Assembly: GCF_003007735.2 (NCBI RefSeq)
Contig: NZ_PXNQ02000001.1
Coordinates: 496,001-560,000, forward strand
Direction: 5' to 3'
DNA length: 64,000 nt
Source: Paracoccus methylarcula
Lineage (GTDB): Bacteria > Pseudomonadota > Alphaproteobacteria > Rhodobacterales > Rhodobacteraceae
Below the pieces are notes generated by a model. The model had not been told where the DNA came from. It did no database searches and saw only the letters and a program-made list of their open reading frames with translations. The first letter of the stretch is position 1; each line of letters begins with the position of its first letter. Shown here piece after piece: positions 39,262 through 49,228 of the stretch. Made by a program: the position numbers and the translations under genes.

Positions 39262-40287
39262 TCAGGCGCCGGTTTCGCGGATCGTGTCGCCGGGCATGAA
39301 GGTCGGCGTCATCTGGATCACCCGGCTTTCCGGTGGCATCTCCTTGCCTGCAACCAGCCTTGCGGCCCGCCGCCCGATCTCCACCCGCCGGGCATCGGTG
39401 GTGGTCAGCCGCACCGGTAACCCGTCCAGCAGATCGACCCCGTTGAATCCCGCAAGCCCAAGCCTGTTCGGAATGTCATAGCCCTTGTCCAGGCAGTGAA
39501 GCAGCCCGCCCGCCCCGATCATGTCATTGGAAAAATAAAGGAAATCGAGATCCGGGGCGCGGGTCAGGATGCGCTCCGTCAATTCGCGCCCCTTCAGCAG
39601 GGACGAGCCGCCCTGGTAATATTCGCGACCTTCAAGCTGTATCCCCGCAGCGGCCAGCCCCTGCTCGAACCCGTCCATCCTTTTGCGGGCGCGATGATCC
39701 TCGGGCATATGGGTGCCGACGAAACCGATCCGACGGTATCCCGCTTTCAGGATACGTTCCGCCATTTCGCGACCGGCCCGGATATGCGAGATTCCGACAA
39801 GCGTATCAATGCCTTCGCCATCGGTATCCATGATCTCGACCACGGGGATGCCCGCATTCGCCAGCATCGCCCGCGCCGCCTTGCTATGCTCCACCCCCGC
39901 AAGGATGACGCCCGATGGCCGCCATGAGAGCATATCGTAAAGCACCATTTCCTCGCGCGCGGGGGAATAATTGGTGACCCCGATCACCGGCTGTAGCCCG
40001 GTATCGTCCAACTCGGCCGAGATTCCGCCCAGCACATCCGGAAAGACAAGGTTGGACAGCGACGGGATCACCACGGCGATCAGGTTGACCCGCTGGCTCG
40101 CTAACCCGCCCGCGATCTTGTTGGGCACATATCCCAGGGTCTTGGCGGCGGTCAGAACCTTCTCCCGCGTCGCCGCGGATACATCGCCACGATTGCGCAG
40201 GACCCGGCTGACCGTCATCTCGGACACGCCGGACGCCTCGGAGACATCTCGCAGGGTAAGCGGGCGGCGGGGACGGGGATTATTCAT
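39262..40287 (-). CDS. LacI-family transcriptional regulator
   Basis: A 341-residue regulator. The N-terminal helix-turn-helix is TLRDVSEASGVSEMTVSRVL with hinge YVPNKIAGGLASQ, followed by a periplasmic-binding-like ligand domain (NLIAVVIPSLSNLVFPDVLG, GFVGTHMPEDHRARKRMDG). It resembles GntR-type gluconate repressors of this family. No SD precedes the ATG. Its target is unclear: it converges on the oxalate genes, and the DapA-like gene lies beyond the tRNA on the same strand. Candidate half-sites occur in its own upstream region. Confidence 0.9.
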   Translation of the reverse strand: MNNPRPRRPLTLRDVSEASGVSEMTVSRVLRNRGDVSAATREKVLTAAKTLGYVPNKIAGGLASQRVNLIAVVIPSLSNLVFPDVLGGISAELDDTGLQPVIGVTNYSPAREEMVLYDMLSWRPSGVILAGVEHSKAARAMLANAGIPVVEIMDTDGEGIDTLVGISHIRAGREMAERILKAGYRRIGFVGTHMPEDHRARKRMDGFEQGLAAAGIQLEGREYYQGGSSLLKGRELTERILTRAPDLDFLYFSNDMIGAGGLLHCLDKGYDIPNRLGLAGFNGVDLLDGLPVRLTTTDARRVEIGRRAARLVAGKEMPPESRVIQMTPTFMPGDTIRETGA

Positions 40288-40304
40288 GTGCGGCCGATGA
40301 AATG

Positions 40305-40331
40305 GGATAACAATCCGATGTTAGCGGACAT
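40305..40331. promoter_or_regulatory. Candidate LacI-type operator region upstream of the regulator gene
   Basis: GGATAACAATCC (40305-40316) has inverted ends. ATGTTAGCGGACAT (40318-40331) is an imperfect palindrome with a central GC, resembling LacI-family operators of the gluconate type. Autoregulation is inferred only from position. Confidence 0.3.
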
Positions 40332-40387
40332 CAATCTCAGCCACAAGCTTGCCAATTCCTCTCAATCCGGCCAAAACAGCCCTGAGT

Positions 40388-40464
40388 GGCCCCGTGGCTC
40401 AACTGGATAGAGCAGCCCCCTCCTAAGGGGCAGGTTGCAGGTTCGAATCCTGCCGGGGTCACCA
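40388..40464 (+). tRNA. tRNA-Arg (anticodon CCT)
   Basis: A 77-base cloverleaf including encoded CCA. The acceptor stem GGCCCCG pairs with CGGGGTC (one G-U). The anticodon stem GCCCC/GGGGC encloses the loop CTCCTAA with anticodon CCT at 40422-40424. The T arm is GCAGG-TTCGAAT-CCTGC. It reads arginine AGG codons. No duplicated tRNA 3' end was noticed in the window, so I have no evidence of an element integrated here. Confidence 0.96.
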
Positions 40465-40598
40465 GCAATTACAGGAAGTTACTGCGTGTGTTCTGCCGGA
40501 TCCGGTGTGATGGGCTGTGGCTGAGGGGATTTCCCGGAACCGAGGTGGGTCCGGGCGAAGATTCGCGGAGCGTGGCTGGATGATGGCGAAGAGGTTCG

Positions 40599-41492
40599 TC
40601 ATGCATCACAAAGCTGGTCGAGTGCTTCCTGCACCTCGTTGATTGCCCGTCCCGAAAGCGGCATGACAGGGGGCAAGGGCATGAGAGTATCTTGATCGAG
40701 CAGGTTCGCAATGACGAACATGACACGGAAGCTGCCATGCTTTCTGAAGAGCCCCCAGAGTTTCGCGAAGCCCTGGTCAATATGCGCAGCGCGATCACCG
40801 TCCCCGGCACATGCCGCACGGGTGAGCGCAAGGGCTGGCCCTGGAAGCAGCCCGGCGATCACGCTGAACCAGCAATCCGCACCTGATAGCAAAGCCTCGC
40901 GTGCCCCCCAATCCCCGCTATAGCCGATCGAGAAGCCCTCAGATGTGGTTGAGCGCAAGGCGGCAAGTTCGCCTGCAAAGTCACCATCGGCAGGAAGCGG
41001 CATCTTTATGGCCGCCACATTGGGTAGCTGGGACAGCCGGGCGATCAGGTTGTGACTGAAGGTAAATTTCGTCGTGCCGGGGTTGTTGTATATGCAGAGC
41101 GGCAGCCCACCTGATTCTGCAACTGTCCTGAAATGCAGATAGACCTCTTCCTCGGTAAGCGGCTGATATGACATCGGCGCAAGCAGCAAGCCGTCCGCAC
41201 CAGCCGCCGCAGCATCTTTCGCGAGTTCCGCCGCCTGATCCGTGCGAAGCGATCCCACGCCCACGATCAGGGGCGTCCTGCCACGCAGGAAATCCGCTGC
41301 GACCCGCACCGTGCGTTTCCGTTCTTCATGCGACAGATAGGCGTAACTTCCCGTGCTTCCCAGAAGGCCGATGGAATCCACCCCGGCTGCCCGGAGGCGA
41401 TCAAGGTGACGCACCAGCATGTCAGGCATCAAGCAGCCCTGCATGTCCACAGGCGTCAGTGGAAAGGCGGAGAGACCGGTAAACAACGTCAT
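40599..41492 (-). CDS. DapA-like (dihydrodipicolinate synthase/N-acetylneuraminate lyase family) aldolase
   Basis: A 297-residue class I aldolase-fold enzyme. It has GLLGSTGSYAYLSHEERKRT (the usual GTTGE region altered to GSTGS), the Tyr motif YNNPGTTKF, and a Schiff-base lysine in NVAAIKMPLPAD. Members make or cleave pyruvate-linked sugar acids or lysine precursors; the real dapA is presumably elsewhere. It stands alone between the tRNA and lemA. AGGA eight bases upstream of the ATG supports the start. Confidence 0.82.
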   Translation of the reverse strand: MTLFTGLSAFPLTPVDMQGCLMPDMLVRHLDRLRAAGVDSIGLLGSTGSYAYLSHEERKRTVRVAADFLRGRTPLIVGVGSLRTDQAAELAKDAAAAGADGLLLAPMSYQPLTEEEVYLHFRTVAESGGLPLCIYNNPGTTKFTFSHNLIARLSQLPNVAAIKMPLPADGDFAGELAALRSTTSEGFSIGYSGDWGAREALLSGADCWFSVIAGLLPGPALALTRAACAGDGDRAAHIDQGFAKLWGLFRKHGSFRVMFVIANLLDQDTLMPLPPVMPLSGRAINEVQEALDQLCDA

Positions 41493-41720
41493 GCGAGAAT
41501 CCTGGCTTTGGTTTCCGGATGGATCATGCGTTGAAAAAGATGCTTGCGGAAGGGCTTCTTGCCTGCGGCTTCGTGGCCCGCTTTGCCGTCATCCCGCTTC
41601 ACTGGTCAGGTTTCCCAAGAGATGGTTGCCTGTTTCACTCATTACAGCCACAACTATACGGGCATGCGGCGCGGTTTCGGGATTTTGCCGCTCTGAACGT
41701 TGTTGAATGGGAATTGGATC

Positions 41721-42289
41721 ATGGATTTTGGTTTCGGGACTATCTTGCTCATTATCCTTCTGGCCATCGTCGGCTATGTCATCATTGCCTATAACGGGTT
41801 GGTGCGGGCTCGCCAGATGGTGCGGGAGGCCTGGTCGGGCATCGATGTGCAGCTCAAGCGCCGCGCCGATCTGATCCCCAACCTGATCGAGACCGTGAAG
41901 GGCTATGCCCAGCACGAGCGCGCGGCGCTGGAGGAAGTGACCGAGTTGCGCACCCGCGCGCAGGGCATGCCGCGCGATGACGTCGCCGGCCGCGCGCAGG
42001 TGGAGGGCATGCTCGGGCAGGCGCTCGGCAGGCTCTTCGCGGTGGCGGAAGCTATCCGGAACTCAGGGCAAATGAGAATTTCGTGCAGTTGCAGGGCTCG
42101 CTCGAAGCGCTGGAAGGCGAAATCCAGATGTCGCGCCGCTACTATAACGGCGCGACGCGCAACCTGAACGTCAAGGTCGAAAGCTTTCCCTCCAACCTGA
42201 TCGCCAGAAGGTTCGGCTTCAGCCAGGAGGAGTTCTTCGAGATCGAAAATGCCGAGGACCGCGCGGTTCCGAAAGTTTCGTTCAACTGA
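41721..42289 (+). pseudogene. LemA family protein, interrupted by one single-base deletion
   Basis: LemA proteins are small membrane-anchored helical-bundle proteins of unclear role. The N-terminus has one transmembrane helix (TILLIILLAIVGYVIIAYN) followed by VRARQMVREAWSGIDVQLKR and RRADLIPNLIETVKGY. The frame is correct to about 42050 (RLFAVAEA). It then needs +1 to continue YPELRANENFVQLQGSLEAL and RRYYNGATRNLNVKVESFPS, ending EDRAVPKVSFN at 42289. GAAGCTATCC probably lost one base near 42052. Repair gives 189 residues, the normal length. The partner DUF2207 gene follows by 10 bases. Confidence 0.88.
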
Positions 42290-42299
42290 CGGCGGGCAG

Positions 42300-44240
42300 A
42301 TGAAAACCGTGACACGTATTCTCACCGCCTTCCTGTTCGTCCTCGGACTTGCAGGGAGTGCTCTCGCGGATGAAGAGATCCGGAATTTCCACGCGCTGAT
42401 AGATGTCGGTGCGGACGCCACGCTGAAGGTAACCGAAACCATCACCGTCAATGTCGAGGGCGAGCAGATCTCGCGCGGTATCTTCCGGGACATTCCGCTG
42501 CGCTACGAGGATGCGAATGGCCGCATCCGGGAGGTGCGGCTGGATGTGCGATCGGTGAGGCGCGACGGCAAGGACGAGCCCTACAGGACCGAACGCAACT
42601 CGGGCGTATTGCGTATCCGGATCGGCGATGCGGATGTGCTCCTGCCCCATGGCGTGCATAGTTACGAGATCACCTATGACACGACACGGCAGATCCGCTA
42701 TTTCGACAATCATGACGAGCTCTACTGGAACGTCACCGGCAATGGCTGGGACTTCCCGATCCTGGAAGCGAGCGCCGAGATCAGGCTGCCGCCCGGTGGC
42801 CACGCGACCGATGTGACCTATTTCACCGGCCCCTACGGATCGACCGAGCAGGCCGCCCGGGCCGAACGCCTGGATAACGGAAACCGTGTTCTTGTCGAGG
42901 CGACGCGAGGGCTCGGCCGGCGAGAGGGGCTGACCGCGGTCGTTGCCTTTCCGAAGGAGGTGGTCGCACCGGTCTCAGAGGAGGAACTGAACGCCGACTG
43001 GCGGCATGACAATCTGGGCTGGATCATCGGCGCCGGCGGCTTGGCGATCATATTCGCCTTCTACCTGTTGGCCTGGAGCAGGGTAGGGCGCGACCCGCCC
43101 AAGGACATCGTCGTGCCGCGCTGGACAGCGCCGGACGGGGTCTCTCCGGCGCTGGCGAATTACATCGAGAAGCGCGGCTTCCGTGGAAGCGGATGGGAAG
43201 CGTTCTCGGCCTCGGTGATCGATCTTGCCGTCAAGGGACATCTGGAACTCGACCGGCCGAAACGGACCATGACGATCCGCCGCAAGGGCGACGGTATTCC
43301 CGAGGGGATCGGCATCGGGCAGCGCGCTATTCTGAATGCGCTGCCTGCCGATGGCGATACGCTTACCGTCAACAAGTCGAATGGCAGCAAGGTTCAGTCG
43401 GTCGGCCGTGCGTTCCGGCAGGCGGTGGAATCGGAGCATCGAAACCAGTTCTACCGCTCCAACCCGCTCTTTCTTGCGTTCGGCGGGTTTCTTTCGGTGA
43501 TCGTATTGCTGCTCGTCATCGCGATGGGGGGCTTTGCGCCGCAAGTGATCGCGACCGTTTTCGCCGCGATGTTTCCTTCCATCGTCATTGCCATCTTCGC
43601 CGTCAGCATAGGGCGCCAGTTCCGTGGCGCGCATTCGCTTGGTTCGCGGATTCGGGCGGTGATCGTGACGGCTGTCATCGGCTTCATGGGGCTGAACATG
43701 GCAGGCGGATTCTTCAAGATGCTGACGCAGATCGAGTTTGATCTGCGCGTGCTCGCGGTTGTCGCCGGACTCGTGATCACCAATATCGTCTTTTTCTGCA
43801 TCATGGGCGCGCCGACACAAATCGGGCAGAAACGTTCGGCGGAGATCGCCGGTCTCAAGCAATATCTGACCTTTGCCGAAAAAGACCGGATGAACATGCA
43901 GGGCACGCCCGAGATGTCGCCGCAGCATTTCGAGACATTGCTGCCCTATGCCGTCGCGCTCGGGGTCGAGAAACCATGGTCGCGGACATTCGACGCATGG
44001 CTGGCGACGGCGCTTGCGGCGGGCACCGCCGCCTATGCCGGGCCACATTGGTATCACGGCAGGGATTTCAGCTCCAGCAATGTCGGTGCTGGCCTCGGCA
44101 CCATGGCGGGTTCGCTGTCGAACAGCTTCACTGCGTCACTGCCGACGCCGAAAAGCTCGTCTTCCGGGTTCTCCAGCAGTGGCGGCGGCGGGGGCTTTTC
44201 CGGCGGCGGTGGTGGAGGCGGCGGCGGCGGCGGTTGGTAG
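42300..44240 (+). CDS. DUF2207 domain membrane protein
   Basis: A 646-residue protein that commonly accompanies LemA. A signal peptide (ILTAFLFVLGLAGSALA) leads into an extracytoplasmic beta-rich domain with RGIFRDIPLRYEDANGRIRE and YFDNHDELYWNVTGNGWDF. Transmembrane helices follow near residues 240-260 and 400-510, and a Ser/Gly-rich tail ends in an uninterrupted run of glycines before Trp. Function is unknown. The ATG at 42300 lies just after lemA; the ORF from 42249 overlaps lemA and is not preferred. Confidence 0.85.
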   Translation: MKTVTRILTAFLFVLGLAGSALADEEIRNFHALIDVGADATLKVTETITVNVEGEQISRGIFRDIPLRYEDANGRIREVRLDVRSVRRDGKDEPYRTERNSGVLRIRIGDADVLLPHGVHSYEITYDTTRQIRYFDNHDELYWNVTGNGWDFPILEASAEIRLPPGGHATDVTYFTGPYGSTEQAARAERLDNGNRVLVEATRGLGRREGLTAVVAFPKEVVAPVSEEELNADWRHDNLGWIIGAGGLAIIFAFYLLAWSRVGRDPPKDIVVPRWTAPDGVSPALANYIEKRGFRGSGWEAFSASVIDLAVKGHLELDRPKRTMTIRRKGDGIPEGIGIGQRAILNALPADGDTLTVNKSNGSKVQSVGRAFRQAVESEHRNQFYRSNPLFLAFGGFLSVIVLLLVIAMGGFAPQVIATVFAAMFPSIVIAIFAVSIGRQFRGAHSLGSRIRAVIVTAVIGFMGLNMAGGFFKMLTQIEFDLRVLAVVAGLVITNIVFFCIMGAPTQIGQKRSAEIAGLKQYLTFAEKDRMNMQGTPEMSPQHFETLLPYAVALGVEKPWSRTFDAWLATALAAGTAAYAGPHWYHGRDFSSSNVGAGLGTMAGSLSNSFTASLPTPKSSSSGFSSSGGGGGFSGGGGGGGGGGGW

Positions 44241-44268
44241 CCGGTGATTGCGCCGCATATGTGACGAG

Positions 44269-44291
44269 ATGCCGCCTCCGGGCGGCATTTT
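44269..44291 (+). terminator. Rho-independent terminator after the DUF2207 gene
   Basis: ATGCCGCC (44269-44276), loop TCCG and GGCGGCAT (44281-44288) form a perfect 8-bp stem followed by TTTTC. It lies 28 bases after the stop codon and should end the lemA-DUF2207 transcript. Confidence 0.75.
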
Positions 44292-44461
44292 CATGTGAAG
44301 CTCCGACCGGCAGCGATCATGTGCCGAATGGCGGGAATAGCGCCCATGAGGGAACTCAACTAATGGTTTCGCGCGAGGAAATGGGAATAATCGGCGGCTC
44401 CGAGCGCCACAGGTTCGACCAAAGATCTCACTGAAAAGGCCGGAGCGCGGTTATGGGGATG

Positions 44462-44962
44462 TCAGAAGCGCATGCCGATGCTGAACTCGGCGCCTTCGCT
44501 GCCGATCCCGAAGCTTGCGGCGCCGAAGCTGAAGCCGATCAGCGCGCCTGTCATCACCTGCCGCGACGTATGTTCCCCGGCATGGACCCGGCTCGCCGCC
44601 GCCAGCCCGGCGGCGCCATAGGCGGCGGCCCCGGCAAGCGGTTCGTCATCAAAGCATTTCCCGGCCAGATCCGCCGCGCCGAATGCTGCCGCCGCCGAGT
44701 GGCCCGAGGGGAATCCCTTGCCCTCGCCCGAGGGGCGGCGCGCGATGGGGGTGCCGTCGGTCCATGATTTCAGCGCCAGGACCACCGCCGCCTGCATCAG
44801 GCCGCGCACCGCGAAATCCTCCAGCCGGTCGTCGCGCGCGGCGCAGATTGCCGCAGCGGCAGGCAGGCCGTATTTCATCGCAGTGCCGAAATCCTCGAAC
44901 GGGTCGGCCGCGGCGGGAAGTGCCGCTATTCCGCAAAGCCCCGCCAGAACAATCGCTTTCAT
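44462..44962 (-). CDS. PAP2-superfamily phosphatase, exported
   Basis: A 166-residue protein with a signal peptide (AIVLAGLCGIAALPAAA). The three acid-phosphatase motifs are visible: KSWTDGTPIARRP, FPSGHSAAAAFG and SRVHAGEHTSRQVMTGALIG, with the catalytic histidines in the second and third. It would act on lipid phosphates or phosphomonoesters at the outer face of the membrane. The frame opens with GTG at 44968, but AGGGG is better spaced for the ATG at 44962. Confidence 0.82.
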   Translation of the reverse strand: MKAIVLAGLCGIAALPAAADPFEDFGTAMKYGLPAAAAICAARDDRLEDFAVRGLMQAAVVLALKSWTDGTPIARRPSGEGKGFPSGHSAAAAFGAADLAGKCFDDEPLAGAAAYGAAGLAAASRVHAGEHTSRQVMTGALIGFSFGAASFGIGSEGAEFSIGMRF

Positions 44963-44987
44963 TGCCACGCCCCTTGCATCGCGCCGC

Positions 44988-45659
44988 TCAAAGAGCCGTC
45001 CCGGCCAGTCCGATCACCCGGTCCATCCGCTCGGCCAGCGCATGGTTATGCGTGGCGATCAGGGCCGACAGCCCGGTTTCGCGCACCAACGCCATCAGCA
45101 CCTTGAAAACGCGGTCGGAAGTTTCGGGATCCAGGTTCCCCGTCGGCTCATCCGCGAGCAGCAGGGCAGGGGCATTCGCAAGCGCCCGGCAAAAGGCCAC
45201 CCGTTGCTGTTCGCCGCCGGATAATTGCGCGGGCCGGTGATCGGCGCGATGGGCAAGCCCCACCCGGTCCAGCAGATCGGCGGCCCGTTCCGCCGCCGCC
45301 CGCTGGCCGGTGGCATTGGCAAGCTGCGGCAGGATGATGTTCTCGGCGGCGCTGAACTCGGGCAGCAGATGGTGGAACTGGTAGATGAAGCCCAGTTCCT
45401 GCCGCCGCGCTTCCGTTCGGGCGCGGTCGCCCAACCCGGTCAGGTCGCGCCCGTTCAGCACGACCCGCCCCGAATCCGGCGTATCCAGCAATCCGGCGAT
45501 ATGCAGCAAGGTCGATTTGCCGGCCCCCGAAGGCGCGACAAGGGCCACCACCTCGCCTCGGGCGACGCTCAGGTCCAGCCCGTGCAGTACCTCGACCGGG
45601 GCGGGGCCGTCCTTGCCATAGGTCTTGGAAACGCCTTCCAGCCGCAAAACCTCACTCAT
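44988..45659 (-). CDS. lolD: Lipoprotein-releasing system ATP-binding protein LolD
   Basis: The ATPase of the complex that extracts outer-membrane-bound lipoproteins from the inner membrane; 223 residues. Walker [12 protein letters not shown], signature [20 protein letters not shown], Walker [17 protein letters not shown]. The MacB/LolD-type ending [18 protein letters not shown] is present. It overlaps the end of lolC by eight bases, and the two are transcribed lolC then lolD. Confidence 0.95.
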   Translation of the reverse strand: MSEVLRLEGVSKTYGKDGPAPVEVLHGLDLSVARGEVVALVAPSGAGKSTLLHIAGLLDTPDSGRVVLNGRDLTGLGDRARTEARRQELGFIYQFHHLLPEFSAAENIILPQLANATGQRAAAERAADLLDRVGLAHRADHRPAQLSGGEQQRVAFCRALANAPALLLADEPTGNLDPETSDRVFKVLMALVRETGLSALIATHNHALAERMDRVIGLAGTAL

Positions 45660-46953
45660 AACGCAATGCCTCCACCGGGTTCATCCGCGCGGCCCGGCGC
45701 GCCGGGAAGATCGTGACGATGAAGGACAGCGCCAGCGACAGGCCGATGGCCCGGAAGATGTCCCATGCCCGCAACTCGGCCGGCAGGCGATAGATGCCGC
45801 GCACCTCCGGCTGCCATGCCCCGCCATTCGTCAGCGCGTTCAGCGCTGCCATGATGCCGTCCACGTTCAGCGCCAGCAATACGCCAAGGATCACCCCGGC
45901 GATCGTCCCGATGATGCCGGTAAAGGCCCCGCAAAGAAAGAACACCCGCAGCACCGCCCCCTCGGTCAGGCCCATGGTCCGCAGGATGCCGATATCGCCG
46001 CCCTTGTTCTTGACCAGCATGATCAGCCCCGAGGTGATGTTCATCGAGGCGATCAGCACCAGCACCGAGAGGATCACGAACATCACGTCATCCTCCATGT
46101 CGAGCGCCGACAGGAAACTGCCCGAGGCGTCGCGCCAGTTCCACACCTGCGCGCCGTCACCCGCCGCCTCCAGAAGCGGCAGCGTCCAGTCATCGACCTT
46201 CTCGGGGTCGGTGACGAAGACCTCTATCTCGTCGGCCACGTTCTCGCGGTTGAAATAATCCTGCGCCTCGGCCAGCGGCATGTAGATCCGGGTGCGGTCG
46301 ATGTCATAGCGGCCGGCGCTGAAGACATAGACCACCTCGTAGGATTTTACCCGTGGGGTCGTGCCGACCGGAGTCTTGGCCCCCTCGGGCGCGATCAGCT
46401 TGATCTTGTCGCCGATATTGAGGTTGAGCTCGCGCTGGATTCCCGCGCCGATGGCAACGCCCTTGTCGAAATCCTCGACACTGCCCTGCGAGGTCTGGGG
46501 ATCGACGATCCTTGGCATCGCCTTGAGCGCGTCCAGCGACACGCCGAAGATCTCGGCCACGTTCGAGGAATCATTCGCCGTCGCCATGACCTGACCACGC
46601 ACGATCGGGGTAGTCCGCTCGACGCCGGGCAACTCGGCCAGTTTCGCGGCCATCGCATCGTAATCCTGAATCCGGCCGGGAACGACATAGACGTCATCGG
46701 TGAACTCGTTCTCGACCCGCTGCGGTGCCATGTAGACGGTGGTATGTGCATTCGCGCCAAGGATCGTGTCCACGAACTCGGCCCGGAACCCGGCCCGCAC
46801 CGCCAGCGTGGCGATCAGCGCCATGACGCCAAGGGCGATGCCGATCAGGCTGATCCATGTCATGACGCTGACACCGCCCTCGGCGCGACGCGCGCGCAGG
46901 TATCGCCAGGCGATCATGAATTCGTACCGTGAAAATGGCGCGGGGCTGGACAT
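45652..46953 (-). CDS. Lipoprotein-releasing system permease (LolC/LolE type)
   Basis: A 433-residue FtsX-like permease. The N-terminal [20 protein letters not shown] and first helix [20 protein letters not shown] lead to a large periplasmic domain. Three helices at the C-terminus follow ([51 protein letters not shown]). Only one permease gene accompanies lolD, as usual in alphaproteobacteria, where a single LolC/E protein probably forms a homodimer. Confidence 0.93.
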   Translation of the reverse strand: MSSPAPFSRYEFMIAWRYLRARRAEGGVSVMTWISLIGIALGVMALIATLAVRAGFRAEFVDTILGANAHTTVYMAPQRVENEFTDDVYVVPGRIQDYDAMAAKLAELPGVERTTPIVRGQVMATANDSSNVAEIFGVSLDALKAMPRIVDPQTSQGSVEDFDKGVAIGAGIQRELNLNIGDKIKLIAPEGAKTPVGTTPRVKSYEVVYVFSAGRYDIDRTRIYMPLAEAQDYFNRENVADEIEVFVTDPEKVDDWTLPLLEAAGDGAQVWNWRDASGSFLSALDMEDDVMFVILSVLVLIASMNITSGLIMLVKNKGGDIGILRTMGLTEGAVLRVFFLCGAFTGIIGTIAGVILGVLLALNVDGIMAALNALTNGGAWQPEVRGIYRLPAELRAWDIFRAIGLSLALSFIVTIFPARRAARMNPVEALRYE

Positions 46954-47029
46954 GCGTGAAGCCTCTGATTTTGGGCGCAGACCCTGACCGCAGAGCCCGG
47001 AAAGATCAAGCCGACAATGCCGTGAGGTC

Positions 47030-47049
47030 TTCTTCTTTGCTCAAATACC
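47030..47049 (-). repeat. Dispersed 20-bp intergenic motif, minus-strand copy before radA
   Basis: Read on the minus strand: GGTATTTGAGCAAAGAAGAA. It lies between the divergent lolC and radA genes, the only copy not just downstream of a gene. Confidence 0.5.
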
Positions 47050-47088
47050 TGTATTGCGGCACCCGGCATCCGGTGCGACAAGCGACGC

Positions 47089-48453
<1,365 letters not shown>

Positions 48454-48494
48454 ACCGCCTGAAATGCAACGATATCCGGCGCAGGGGCAATGCT

Positions 48495-49094
48495 ATGGAC
48501 GGTTTCACGATTATCGATGCGGTGGTGGCCGTGGTCATCATCCTCTCTGCGATTCTGGCATGGTCGCGGGGATTCGTGCGCGAATCGCTTGCCATCCTCG
48601 GCTGGATCGCGGCGGCGGTGCTGGCCTTCGTCTTTGCCGCGACCGCGCGCCCGATGATCGCTCAGCTCCCGGTGCTGGAACGTTTTCTGGGCGATAGTTG
48701 CGAACTGGCAACGATTGCCGGTTTCGCGGTGGTCTTCGCGCTGGCGCTGGTGGTGTTCTCGATCGTCACGCCGCTGTTTTCCTCGGTCGTGCAGCGCTCG
48801 GCCCTCGGGGGGATCGATCAGGGCATGGGCTTTTTGTTCGGCGCCGCCCGCGGCATCCTGATCGTTGCCATCGCCTTCATCGTCTATGACCGCGTAATGA
48901 CAAGCTCGCAGGTCGCCATGGTCGATAATTCCCGCTCGGCCCAGGTGTTCGAGCGGCTGCGCGGAGAGATGGACGAACAGATCCCCGACGACGCGCCCGG
49001 CTGGATCGTGCGCCGTTATGAGCAGCTGGTCGATGGCTGCATTGCGACCGGCGAAGCGGTGGATGCCGAGCAAACACCGCCCGCCGCGAATTGA
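48495..49094 (+). CDS. CvpA family membrane protein
   Basis: A 199-residue inner-membrane protein with four hydrophobic segments starting TIIDAVVAVVIILSAILAWS and the conserved GFVRESLAILGWIAAA. An acidic tail follows. It is related to colicin V production protein CvpA, which in E. coli is linked to envelope homeostasis. It precedes purF as in E. coli, but a strong terminator-like hairpin separates the two. Confidence 0.88.
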   Translation: MDGFTIIDAVVAVVIILSAILAWSRGFVRESLAILGWIAAAVLAFVFAATARPMIAQLPVLERFLGDSCELATIAGFAVVFALALVVFSIVTPLFSSVVQRSALGGIDQGMGFLFGAARGILIVAIAFIVYDRVMTSSQVAMVDNSRSAQVFERLRGEMDEQIPDDAPGWIVRRYEQLVDGCIATGEAVDAEQTPPAAN

Positions 49095-49142
49095 TCCGGA
49101 TAGCGGTTCAGTGAGCTTCATGACGAATTGATGAAGGAAAAC

Positions 49143-49174
49143 CGCCCCCGCGGCCATGCGGGGGCGTGACTTTT
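49143..49174 (+). terminator. Rho-independent-type terminator between cvpA and purF
   Basis: CGCCCCCGC (49143-49151) and GCGGGGGCG (49158-49166) form a perfect 9-bp stem with loop GGCCAT, followed by TGACTTTT. It should end cvpA transcription before purF. Confidence 0.75.
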
Positions 49175-49228
49175 GAAGTTCATGGCACTACATAACCAAT
49201 GACAGCCAGACGCTATTCAGGATCGCCC

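Noticed and set aside
44160..44240. GGC-rich tandem run at the end of the DUF2207 gene
   Set aside because: It simply encodes the Gly-rich tail usual in this family, not a separate repeat element.
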